A stretch of DNA of 64,000 nt. Origin: Rhinopithecus roxellana. Lineage: Eukaryota > Chordata > Mammalia > Primates > Cercopithecidae. The stretch covers positions 36,381,546 to 36,445,545 of the forward strand of contig NC_044559.1 of assembly GCF_007565055.1 (NCBI RefSeq), written 5' to 3'. The notes under the pieces were generated by a model. That model was not told where the DNA came from, made no database searches, and saw nothing but the letters and a program-made list of their open reading frames with translations. Below are positions 34,207-45,789 of this stretch, piece by piece. Numbering within the stretch: the first letter of the stretch is position 1; each line of letters begins with the position of its first letter. The translations under genes and the position numbers were made by a program.

Positions 34207-36149
34207 TATTCTTTGCCCATTTTTAAAATCAGGTTACTTGTTTTCTTGCTATTGAGTTGTTTGAGTTCCTTTTATATTTTTTGATATTAACCCCTCATCC
34301 AGGTATATGATCTGAAAATATTTTCAACAGTTTCATAAGTTGTTTCTTCACTGTGTGAATTGCTTCCTTGGCTCTGCAGAAGCTTCTTAATTGGAAATAA
34401 TCCCATTTGTCTATTTTTTTGTCTATTATTTTTAAGCTTTAATTGTCTGTGCTTTTGGGACCATGTTCAAAATATTTTTGCTAAGAGTAATGTCAAGAAG
34501 GCTTCCTATGTTTTTCTCTAATAATTTTCAGGGATTACCTTTAAGTTGTTAATCCATTTTGAGTTTATTTTTGAATATGGTATAAGATGAAATTTTCATT
34601 TTCATTGTTATGCATGTAAATATCCAGTGTTCCTAACAGTAGTCGTCGAAGAGGCTATCCTTTCCTTATTGTGTCTTCTTGCCACCTTTGTTGAAGATCA
34701 ATTGACTGTGTGTTTATGGATTTATTTCTAGTCCTTCTATTTTATTTCATCAGCCATATGTCTATTTTTGTGCTGGTATCATGGAGTTTTGATTACTATA
34801 GCTTTGTAGCTTATTTTGAGATAGGTTAGTGTGATGCCTACAGCTTTGTTCTTTTTGCTCATTATTGCTATGACTATATGAGCTATTTTGTGGATCCATA
34901 ATTTAGGATTGTGTTTTCTGTTTCTGCTAAAAATGCCAGTGGCATTTTGATAGGGATTGTATTATATCAGTAGATCATTTTGGGTAATATGGACATCTTG
35001 ACAAAATTAATTCTTTTAGCCCCTTAATACAGGATATTGTTCCATTTATTTGTGTCCTGTTCAACTTTTTTCAACAGTGTTTTATAATTTTCAGTATATA
35101 AGTCATTCACCTCTTTGGTTAAATTTATTCCTAAGTATTTTATATTTCATAACTATTATAAATGAGATTGTTTCTTGATTTTGTTTTTAGATAGTTCACT
35201 GTTAGCATATAGAAATGCTGCTGATTTTTGTATGTTCATTTTGTATCCTGGAACTTTAATGAATTTGTTATTTCTAATGGTTTTTTGGTGGAGTCTTTGG
35301 GGTTTTCTGTAAGAACATGTCATCTGCAAACAGGGACAATTTTACTTATTTCTTTAAAATTTGGATAGCTTTTCTTTCTCTTTTCTAATTTTTATGGCTA
35401 GGACTTCCAGTATTATGTTGAAAAGAAGTGGTGAGTGTGAGCAACCATGTCTTATTTATTTTCTAGAGGAAATGCTTTTGACTTTTTACTAATGAGTATG
35501 ATGTTAGCCATGGGATTTTATCTAAGTTCTTTATTATGTTGAAGTACATTCAATACTTAATTTGCTGAGCATTTTTTCAATCATGGAAGAATGTTGTATT
35601 CTGTCAAATAGTTGTTCTATATCTATTGGTATTACGTGATTTTTAGTCTTTATTCTCTTAATGTAGTATATAACAGTTATTGATCTACGTATATTGGACC
35701 ATCCTTGCATCCCTGGGATAAATCTTACTTGATCTTGATGAATGATTTTTTTCATTAAAGGATTATTAAAGTGATGGAATTTATTTCATAATATTTGGTT
35801 GATCATTTTTTCATCTATGTTTATTAGAGATATTGACTGGTAATTTCTTTTAGTGTTCTTTTCTGGCTTTAGGGTTAGGGTAATGCTGGTCTTATAAAAA
35901 TGAGTTTGGAAACATTTCCTATTTTAATGTTTTGGGAAAGGTTTCAGAAGCATTAATATTTATTCTTCTTTAAATGTTTGGCAGAATTCAGCAGGAAAGC
36001 CATCAGGATCCGAGCTTTTCTTTGATGGTAGACTTTTCAATATTTACTTAATCTTCTAAATTATTTGATTCTGTTTATATTTTCTATTTCTTCATGATTC
36101 AGTTTTGGTAGATTGTATGTTTCTAGAAACTTATTTCTTATAAATGTTT

Positions 36150-36501
36150 CTTTTTTTAAATTTTTTTATTATACTTTAAGTTCTAGGGTACATGTGCATA
36201 ACGTGCAGGTTTGTTACATATGTATACTTGTGCCATGTTGGTGTGTTGTACCCATCAACTCGTCAGCACCCATCAATTCGTCATTTATATCAGGTAAAAC
36301 TCCCAATGCAATCCCTCCCCTCTCCCCCCTCCCCATGATAGGCCCCAATGTGTGATGTTCCCCTTCCCGAGTCCAAGTGATCTCATTGTTCAGTTCCCAC
36401 CTATGAGTGAGAACATGTGGCGTTTGGTTTTCTGTTCTTGTGATAGTTTGCTCAGAATGATGGTTTCCAGCTGCATCCATGTCCCTACAAAGGACGCAAA
36501 T
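36150..36501 (-). mobile_element. 5'-truncated L1 3' end, antisense
   Basis: T-rich start, then TACTTTAAGTTCTAGGGTAC and the same 3'UTR wording as the L1s at 32392 and 38008, including their 18-bp duplicated segment. It stops after CCCTACAAAGGACGCAAA at 36500. It interrupts the old L1. Confidence 0.92.
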
Positions 36502-36758
36502 TGCCTATAGTAGTCTCATAATCCTCTGATATTAGTTGTAATACTTCTTTAATTTTCTTCATATGTGTCTTGTGTTTTCTTAGTTTAGCTAATGGTTTGT
36601 CAATTTTGTTTATCTTTTCAAAGAAAAAAAACTCTTAGTTTCATTGATCTTTTTTATGGTTTTTCTAGTTCTTATTTCATTCATTTATTTATTTATTTTA
36701 CTGTGATTTCTATTATTTCCTCCTCCCTTCTGCTCACTTTAGACTCAAATTTCTTCTT

Positions 36759-36795
<37 letters not shown>

Positions 36796-37045
36796 CACTA
36801 GTACTACTACTAGTACTAGTACTACTACTACTACTACTACTACTATTTCTTCTTCTTCTTCTTCTTCTTCTTCTTCTTCTTCTTCTTCTTCTTCTTCTTC
36901 TTCTTCTTCTTCTTCTTCTTCTTCTTCTTCTTCCTCCTCCTCCTCCTCCTCCTCTTCCTCTTCCTCTTCCCCTTCTCCTTCCTCTTCCTCTTCCCCTTCC
37001 CCTTCCCCTTCCTTCTTTCTTCTGCCTTCTTCCTTCTTCCTTCAT
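36759..37045. repeat. Compound triplet repeat: (CTA)n, (TTC)29, (TCC)n and CT-rich tract
   Basis: (CTA)n from 36759 to 36845 with a few CCA and GTA interruptions; then an uninterrupted (TTC) run at 36847-36933, 29 units; then (CTC)n to about 36953; then mixed TTCCTC/CCTT sequence to about 37045. The minus strand is purine-only for nearly 200 bases (GAA/GGA). A long mirror-symmetric purine strand like this can form triplex DNA. It sits within the old L1. Confidence 0.97.
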
Positions 37046-38244
37046 CTTTCTTCTTCTTGGTTTCTTGAGATGTAAAGTTAGGCTGTTTATTTGAGAACTT
37101 TCTTCTTTTTTGAAGTAGGCATTAATTGCATAAATTTCCCTATTAGAATTGTTTTGTTCAACCCATAACTTTTGGTAGGTTGTGATTCCACGTTTATTTT
37201 TGTCCAGACGTATTTAAGTTTCTCATTTGAATTATTCTTTATGTTTAGGAACAGGTAGTTTAATTTTCACATCTTTGTGAATTTTCAAGTTTTCCTCCTG
37301 TTACTGATTTCTAATTTACTACCATTGTGATTGGCAAAGATGCTTGACATGATTTCAGTCTTCTTGAATTTTAAGACCTGTTTTGTGGTCTAACATGTTA
37401 TCTATCCTCAAGTAAGTTCCTTGTGTGTTTGAGAAGAATGTGTATTCTTTTGTTGTTGAATGGAATGTTTTTTATATGTCTTTTAGGTTCATTGATATAA
37501 AGCATAGGTCTAATCCAATTTTTTTTTAAATAGAACTTTTGTCTGAATGATCTGTTCAGTGTCGAAAGCAAGGGTATTCAAGTACCTTACTACTATTTTA
37601 TTGTAGTCTATCTGTCCCTTCAGATCTATTAACATTTTCTTTATATATGTAGGTACTCTGGTTTCGATGCATATATATTTATAATTGTTATATCCATTTA
37701 ATGAGTTGATCTTGTTTTTATTACCTAATGACCTCCTTTGTGTCTACCGATACATTACATTAAGGTCTATTTTGTCTGATATAGCCACCCTGATCTCATT
37801 TGGTTATTCTTTGCATGGAATATCATTTTCCATCCCTTCACTTTCTATGTATGCCTTTAATATTAAAATTTGTCTCTTATAGGGAGTCTATTGTTGGATC
37901 ATTAAAAAAAATCCAGTTAGCTAATCTGTCTTTTTATTTGAAAATTTAATCCATGTAAGTTTAAAGTAATTACTGATAAGCATTTAATCTTGCTATTTTG
38001 TTAATTGTTTATTATTATTATTATTATACTTTAAGTTGTAGGGTACATGTACATAGCGTGCAGGTTTGTTACATATGTATACTTGTGCCATGTTGGTGTG
38101 CTGCACCCATCAACTCGTCAGCACCCATCAATTCGTCATTTATATCAGGTATAACTCCCAATGCAATCCCTTCCCCCTCCCCCCTCCCCATGATAGGCCC
38201 CGGTGTGTGATGTTCCCCTTCCCGAGTCCAAGTGATCTCATTGT

Positions 38245-41200
38245 TCAGTTCCCACCTATGAGTGAGAACATGCGGTGTTTGGTTTGCTGTTCTTGTGATA
38301 GTTTGCTAAGAATGATGGTTTCCAGCTGCATCCATGTCCCTACAAAGGATGCAAACTCATCCTTTTTTATGGCTGCATAATATTCCATGGTGTATATGTG
38401 CCACATTTTCTTAATCCAGTCTCTCACAGATGGACATTTGGGTTGATTCCAAGTCTTTGCTATTGTGAATAGTGCCGCAATAAACATACGTGTGCATGTG
38501 TCTTTATAGCAGCATGATTTATAATCCTTTGGGTATATACCAGTAGTGGGATGGCTGGGTCATATGGTACATCTAGTTCTAGATCCTTGAGGAATTGCCA
38601 TACTGTTTTCCATAATGGTTGAACTAGTTTACAATCCCACCAACAGTGTAAAAGTGTTCCTATTTCTCCACATCCTCTCCAGCACCTGTTGTTTCCTGAC
38701 TTGTTAATGATTGCCATTCTGACTGGTGTGAGATGGTATCTCATTGTGGTTTTGATTTGCATTTCTCTGATGGCGAGTGATGATGAGCATTTTTTCATGT
38801 GTCTGTTGGCTGTATGAATGTCTTCTTTTGAGAAATGTCTGTTCATATCCTTTGCCCACTTTTTGATGGGGTTGTTTGTTTTTTTCTTGTAAATTTGTTT
38901 GAGTTCTTTGTAGTTTCTGGATATTAGCCCTTTGTCAGATGAGTAGATTGCAAAAATGTTCTCCCATTCTGTAGGTTGCCTGTTCACTCTGATGGTATTT
39001 TCTTTTGCTGTGCAGAAGCTCTTTAGTTTAATTAGATCCCATTTGTCAATTTAGGCTTTTGCTGCCGTTGCTTTTGGTGTTTTAGACATGAAGTCCTTGC
39101 CCATGCCTATGTCCTGAATGGTACTACCTAGGTTTTCTTCTGGGGTTTTTATGGTATTAGGTCTAACATTTAAGTCTCTAATCCATCTTGAATTAATTTT
39201 CGTATAAGGAGTAAGGAAGGGATCCAGTTTCAGCTTTCTACTTATGGCTAGCCAATTTTCCCAGCACCATTTATTAAATAGGGAATCCTTTCCCCATTTC
39301 TTGTTTCTCTAAGGTTTGTCAAAGATCAGATGGCTGTAGATGTGTGGTATTATTTCTGAGGACTCTGTTCTGTTCCATTGGTCTATATCTCTGTTTTGGT
39401 ACCAGTACCATGCTGTTTTGGTTACTGTAGCCTTGTAGTATAGTTTGAAGTCAGGTACCGTGATGCCTCCAGCTTTGTTCTTTTGACTTAGTATTGTCTT
39501 GGCAATGCGGGCTCTTTTTTGGTTCCATATGAACTTTAAAGCAGTTTTTTCCAATTCTGTGAAGAAACTCATTGGTAGCTTGATGGGGATGGCATTGAAT
39601 CTATAAATAACCTTGGGCAGTATGGCCATTTTCACGATATTGATTCTTCCTATCCATGAGCATGGTATGTTCTTCCATTTGTTTGTGTCCTCTTTGATTT
39701 CACTGAGCAGTGGTTTGTAGTTCTCCTTGAAGAGGTCCTTGACATCCCTTGTAAGTTGGATTCCTAGGTATTTGATTCTCTTTGAAGCAATTGTGAATGG
39801 AAGTTCATTCATGATTTGGCTCTCTGTTTGTCTGTTACTGGTGTATAAGAATGCTTGTGATTTTTGCACATTAATTTTGTATCCTGAGACTTTGTTGAAG
39901 TTGTTTATCAGCTTAAGGAGATTTTGGGCTGAGCCAATGGAGTTTTCTAAATATACAATCATGTCATCTGCAAACAGGGACAATTTGACTTCTTCTTTTC
40001 CTAACTGGATACCCTTGATTTCTTTCTGTTGCCTGATTGCCCTAGCCAGAACTTCCAACACTATGTTGAATAGGAGTGGTGAGAGAGGGCATCCCTGTCT
40101 TGTGCCAGTTTTCAAAGGGAATTTTCCAGTTTTTGCCCATTCAGTATGACATTGGCTGTGGGTTTGTCATAAATAGCTCTTATTATTTTGAGGTACGTTC
40201 CATCAATATCGAATTTGTTGAGCGTTTTTAGCATGAAGGGCTGTTGAATTTTGTCAAAAGCCTTTTCTGCATCTATTGAGATAATCATGTGGTTCTTGTC
40301 TTTGGTTCTGTTTATATGCTGGATTACGTTTATTGATTTGCGAATGTTGAACCAGCCTTGCATCCCAGGGATGAAGCCCACTTGATCATGGTGGATAAGC
40401 TTTTTGATGTGCTGCTGAATCCGGTTTGCCAGTATTTTATTGAGGATACTTTTACATTGATGTTCATCAGGGATATTGGTCTAAAATTTTCTTTTTTTGT
40501 TGTGTCTCTGCCAGGCTTTGGTATCAGGATGATGTTGGCCTCATAAAAAGAGTTAGGGAGGATTCCCCCTTTTTCTATTGATTGGAATAGTTTCAGAAGG
40601 AATGGTACCAGCTCCTTCTTGTACCTGTGGTAGAATTCAGCTGTGAATCCATCTGGTCCTGGAGTTTTTTTGGTTGGTAGGCTATTAATTATTGCCTCAA
40701 TTTCAAAGCCTGCTATTGGTCTATTCAGGGATTCAACTTATTCCTGGTTTAGTCTTGGAAGAGTGTAAGTGTCCAGGAAATTATCCATTTCTTCTAGATT
40801 TTCTAGTTTATTTGCATAGAGGTGTTTATAGTATTCTCTGATGGTAGTTTGTATTTCTGTGGGGTCGGTGGTGATATCCCCTTTATCATTTTTTATTGCG
40901 TCTATTTGATTCTTCTCTCTTTTCTTCTTTATTAGTCTTGCTAGCGGTCTGTCAATTTTGTTGATCTTTTAAAAAAACCAACTCCTGGATTCATTGATTT
41001 TTTTGGAGGGTTTTTTGTGTTTCTATCTCCTTCAGTTCTGCTCTGATCTTAGTTATTTCTTGCCTTCTGCTAGCTTTTGAATGTGTTTGCTCTTGCCTCT
41101 CTAGTTCTTTTAATTGTGATGTTAGAGTGTCAATTTTAAATCTTTCCTGCTTTCTCTTGTGGGCATTTAGTGCTATAAATTTCCCTCTACACACTGCTTT

Positions 41201-42073
41201 AAATGTGTCCCAGAGATTCTGGTATGTTGTATCTTGGTTCTCATTGGTTTCAAAGAACATCTTTATTTCTGCCTTCATTTCGTTATGTACCCAGTAGTCA
41301 TTCAGGAGCAGGTTGTTCAGTTTCCATGTAGTTGAGTGGTTTTGATTGAGTTTCTTAGTCCTGAGTTCTAGTTTGATTGTACTGTGGTCTGAGAGACAGT
41401 TTGTTATAATTTCTGTTCTTGTACATTTGCTGAGGAGTGCTTTACTTCCAATTATGTGGTCAATTTTGGAATAAGTGCGATGTGGTGCTGAGAAGAATGT
41501 ATATTCTGTTGATTTGGGGTGGAGAGTTCTATAGATGTCTATTAGGTCCGCTTGGTGCAGAGATGAGTTCAATTCCTGGATATCCTTGTGAACTTTCTGT
41601 CTCGTTGATCTGTCTAATGTTGACAGCGGAGTGTTGAAGTCTCCCATTATTATTGTATGGGAGTCTAAGTCTCTTTGTAAGTCTCTAAGGACTTGCTTTA
41701 TGAATCTGGGTGCTCCTGTATTGGGTGCATATATATTTAGGATAGTTAGCTCTTCCTGTTGAATTGATCCCTTTACCATTATGTAATGGCCTTCTTTGTC
41801 TCTTTTGATCTTTGATGGTTTAAAGTCTGTTTTATCAGAGACTAGGATTGCAACCCCTGCTTTTTTTTGTTCTCCATTTGCTTGGTAGATCTTCCTCCAT
41901 CCCTTTATTTTGAGCCTATGTATGTCTCTGCATGTGAGATGGGTCTCCTGAATATAGCAGACTGATGGGTCTTGACTCTTTATCCAGTTTGCCAGTCTGT
42001 GTCTTTTAATTGGAGCATTTAGTCCATTAACATTTAAGGTTAATATTGTTATGTGTGAACTTGATCCTGCCAT
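38245..42073 (-). pseudogene. L1 ORF2 pseudogene (endonuclease-reverse transcriptase)
   Basis: ORF2p is the L1 endonuclease and reverse transcriptase that performs target-primed reverse transcription. The span of 3829 bases is one more than the 3828 expected for 1275 codons plus stop, so net frame is off by one. The N-terminal 360 residues are open and include the whole endonuclease with visible Y-I-Q-E-T-H, G-D-F-N-T and S-D-H-S motifs. Disabling changes seen: an extra base in an A-run near 40999-41005 that leads to a stop at 40991; a TAA at 40738-40740; a one-base loss near 40118; a TAG at 39309-39311; a TAA at 39051-39053; and a one-base deletion near 38540. The reverse transcriptase F-A-D-D motif is intact in the 39309-40115 segment. 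No functional protein is expected. Confidence 0.95.
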
Positions 42074-42136
42074 TATGATATTAACTGGTTATTTTGCTCG
42101 TTAGTTGATGCAGTTTCTTCCTAGCCTCGATGGTCT

Positions 42137-43152
42137 TTACATTTTGGCATGTTTTTGCAATGGCTGGTACCGGTTGTTCCTTTCCATGTTTAGGGCTTCC
42201 TTCAGGGTCTCTTGTAAGGCAGGCCTGGTGGTGACAAAATCTCTAAGCATTTGCTTATCTGTAAAGGATTTTATTTCTCCTTCACTGATGAAACTTAGTG
42301 TGGCTGGATATGAAATTCTGGGTTTAAAATTCTTTTCTTTAAGAACGTTGAATATTGGCCCCCACTCTCTTCTGGCTTGTAGAGTTTCTGCCGAGAGATC
42401 TGCTGTTAGTCTGATGGGCTTCCCTTTGTGGGTAACCCGACCTTTCTCTCTGGTTGCCCTTAAGATTTTTTCCTTCATTTCAACTTTGGTGAATCTGGCA
42501 ATTATGTGTCTTGGAGTTGCTCTTCTCGAGGAGTATCTTTGTGGTGTTCTCTGTATTTCCTGAATTTGAATGTTGGCCTGCCCTACTAGGTTGGGGAAGT
42601 TCTCCTGGATGATATCCTGAAGAGTGTTTTCCAACTTGGTTCCGTTTTCCCCCTCACTTTCAGGCACCCCAATCAGACGTAGATTAGGTCTTTTTACATA
42701 ATCCCATACTTCTTGCAGGCTTTGTTCATTTCTTTTTCTTCTTTTTTCTTTTGGTTTCTCTTCTCGCTTCATTTCATTCATTTGATCCTCAATCGCTGAT
42801 ACTCTTTCTTCCAGTTGATCAAGTCGGTTACTGAAGCTTGTGCATTTGTCACGTATTTCTCGTGTCATGGTTTTCATCTCTGTCATTTTGTTTATGACCT
42901 TCTCTGCATCAATTAGTCTAGCTGTCAATTCTTCCACTCTTTTTTCGAGATTTTTAGTTCCTTTGCGCTGGGTACGTAATTCCTCCTTTAGCTCTGAGAA
43001 GTTTGATGGACTGAAGCCTTCTTCTCTCATCTCGTCAAAGTCATTCTCTGACCAGCTTTGATCCTTTGCTGGTGATGGGCTGCTCTCCTTTGCAGGGGGA
43101 GATGCGCTCTTATTTTTTGAATTTCCAGCTTTTCTGCCCTGCTTTTTCCCAT
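42137..43152 (-). pseudogene. L1 ORF1 pseudogene, single frameshift just after the start
   Basis: ORF1p is the L1 RNA-binding chaperone: N-terminal coiled coil, RRM and C-terminal domain. The expected initiator lies at 43152-43150 and from there to the stop is 1016 bases, one short of the 1017 for 338 codons plus stop. The missing base is in the G run right after the start codon. From about codon 3 the frame is open to the end, so the only long frame begins at an internal Met (43030) and encodes 297 residues, losing about 41 N-terminal residues. The coiled-coil (heptad-like E-E-R-V-S-A-I-E-D-Q region) and the R-R-A-T-P-R-H-I-I RRM segment are clear. A frameshifted product could arise only by initiation at the internal Met. 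Confidence 0.93.
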
Positions 43153-44185
43153 CTTTGTGGTTTTATCTGTCTCTGTTCTTTGATGATGGTGACGTACTGA
43201 TGGGGATTTGGTATAGGTGTCCTTCCTGTTTGATAGTTTTCCTTCTGACAGTCAGGACCCTCAGCTATAGGTATGTTGGAGATTGCTTGAGGTCCACTCC
43301 AGACCCTGTTTGCCTGGGTATCAGCAGCAGAGTTTGCAGAAGATAGAATATTGCTGAACAGCGAGTGTACCTGTCTGATTCTTACTTTGGAAGCTTCCTC
43401 TCAGGGGTGTACTCCACCCTGTGAGGTGTGGGGTGTCAGACTGCCCCTAGTGGGGGATGTCTCCCAGTTAGGCTACTCAGTGGTCAGTGACCCACTTGAG
43501 CAGGCAGTCTGTCCGTTCTCAGATCTCAACCTCCGTGTTGGGAGATCCACTGCTCTCTTCAAAGCTGTCAGACAGAGTCCTTCGAGTCTGCTCAGGCCTC
43601 TGCTGTTTCCCCTGTTGTTTTTTAGCTGAGCCCTGCCCCCAGAGGTGGAGTCTATAACGACAGGCAGGTTTCCTTGAGCTGCTGTGAGCTCCACCCAGTT
43701 CCAGCTTCCCAGTGGCTTTGTTTACCTACTTAAGCCTCAGCAATGGCGGGCGCCCCTCCCCCAGCCTCGCTGCTGCCTCGTGGTTAGATCTCCGTAGACT
43801 GCTGTGTTAACAATGAGGGAGGCTCCGTGGGTGTGGGACCCTCCCGGCCAGGTGAGGGATATATTCTTCTGGTGTGCCCGTTGCTTAAAGCGCGATATTG
43901 GGGTGGGAGTTACCCGATTTTCCAGGTGTTGTGTGTCTCAGTTCCCCTGGCTAGGAAAAGGGATTGCCTTCCCCCTTGTACTTCCCAGGTGAGGCGATGC
44001 CTCGTCCCTGCTTCACCTCTTGCTGGTCAGGCTGCAGCAGCTGACCAGCACCGATTGTCCGGCACTCCCTAGCGAGATGTCCCCAGTACCTCAGTTGAAA
44101 ATGCAGAAATCACCGGTCTTCTGTGTCGCTCGCGCTGGGAGTTGGAGACTGGAGCTGTTCCTATTAGGCCATCTTGCTCCGCCCC
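43153..44185 (-). promoter_or_regulatory. L1 5'UTR with sense and candidate antisense promoter
   Basis: About 1.03 kb, relatively GC- and CpG-rich compared with its AT-rich surroundings. The 5' end carries the YY1-type site (GGCCATCTT on + at 44168-44176). Primate L1PA 5'UTRs are known to contain an internal sense promoter and, a few hundred bases in, an antisense promoter. Because this L1 is on the minus strand, antisense transcription would run rightward on +, in the same direction as ATRNL1. Activity in this copy is inferred, not shown. Confidence 0.7.
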
Positions 44186-45249
44186 GCCTAGAATTCTTAC
44201 TATATTTGAAATCTAATCTATAACACATCTATTAAATTTCTTTAAATATAATTATGCTGTAGGGATGCAAAGAAAATTAAATTTCATGATATCCTAACCT
44301 CTAGGAGTTGTTACAGGTATATGAAAGACAGGTGATGATGATGCAAGGAAGGCAATAATGTTGTAACAAGAGTGGGCATAGGAACATAAACTGATTTTGA
44401 AACAGGTACTACCAGTGGCTACTCTTTTGTTTTATGTTTCTAAAGTGTTGTTGTTTTTTTTTTTTTAATATAAACAACTTGTTTGAATAACTTTTTCTGC
44501 ATCTTTTTTAAGCCTTATTCTTTGGTTTTGCTTATAAGTTGATACTGCAACTTTATATTCTAGGGGGCAGAAATATGTGGCCTCATTATGTTCCTTTAGT
44601 GTATATCTAGACTGTAAAATCATCATCATATATAAAATTTTAAACAAAGGCCACTGTATAATGCCTTCATAGGTGCTGGTTCAGCATAAAAAGATAGCCA
44701 CAAATGCTGACAACAACAGAATAATTTCAACACTGTCATGAAGTAAATTTTAAACAATTGAATTTAAAGTGCATTTGTGCTATTTTACTCTGAAATACAG
44801 TGCCACAAGGGAATTCTCTCAAAATGAGTTCACAAAAAGGTACTGTCTGAGAAATTATTCAAGTTACTGTATAATGGTAATTCTTTTAAGAAATGCTGCA
44901 ACCATAACTAGTATCCAGTTTTGCCATAACAGATAAACAAAAGGTTTATCCAAGTTTTAAAATATTAATATGCATCATTTTTAGTGCAACTCTGAATATG
45001 AGACAGTATTAATATGAATCTGTGCAGATTAATATTAAAATATGTCATGATATATTCATTATTTTTGGAGTTACATATTACTAATATATCACTGTGTATC
45101 TTTACTACTTGATGATGGTTTCCTTTATTCCCGGCAGTTCTCTGCCTTGTGTTTCACTCTGTAATTCTCACGTCCTATGTTCCCACAGTTAATTCTACAA
45201 ACTTAATGAAAAAACTGTGTAGGTTTATTTAAATATTCTTTATGAAGTA
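44186..45249. other. Intron, no recognised feature
   Basis: AT-rich unique sequence to the right of the full-length L1. Nothing recognised. The old L1 that precedes 38008 does not continue here. Confidence 0.55.
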
Positions 45250-45260
45250 AACTTTATAAC

Positions 45261-45579
<319 letters not shown>

Positions 45580-45789
45580 TTATGCCTTTATGAAATGTCT
45601 TCTAGTAGAAAAACAGATTCTTAGAAACTTTTCTAGTATCAAAAGTAATTTTATGTATGGATATGGAGATGTGTGTATTTATTTTAATCATCTATTTTTT
45701 CAAAGGTAATAATCATAAGCAATTAATAAGAAACTTAGTATTCTACAGTATTTGATAATATGACAAGTGCTGATGATTTTTCAAATATC

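Larger units (their letters stand above)
30285..38007 (-). mobile_element. Old L1, antisense, heavily interrupted
   Basis: Recognisable reverse L1 pieces are 30285-30742 (ORF2 C-terminal end, GCTATTGTGAATAATGCTGC), 34207-36149, 36502-36750 and 37046-38007 (endonuclease region). Between them sit a MaLR provirus, a short L1PA-like 3' end, and a triplet-repeat tract. The L1 stops exactly where the full-length L1 at 38008-44185 begins and does not resume beyond it. All frames are dead. Confidence 0.8.
38008..44185 (-). mobile_element. Full-length L1PA-type LINE-1, antisense, inactive
   Basis: About 6.18 kb with every L1 part in order: 3' tail (TTATTATTATTATTATTATA), 3'UTR, ORF2 (42073-38245), 63-bp inter-ORF spacer (42074-42136), ORF1 (43152-42137), 5'UTR (43153-44185) ending in the 5' terminus, whose sense strand reads GGGGCGGAGCAAGATGGCC and contains the YY1-type AAGATGG site. 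Both ORFs are disrupted. No convincing target-site duplication was found. The subfamily is primate L1PA-type by structure; the exact number is uncertain. Confidence 0.95.

Noticed and set aside
36734..37045. 103-residue arginine/serine-rich minus-strand open frame
   Set aside because: It is a translation of the triplet-repeat tract and has no gene context.
40991..42073. Active L1 endonuclease gene
   Set aside because: The endonuclease part is open, but ORF2 downstream has several stops and frameshifts and ORF1 has lost its start frame.
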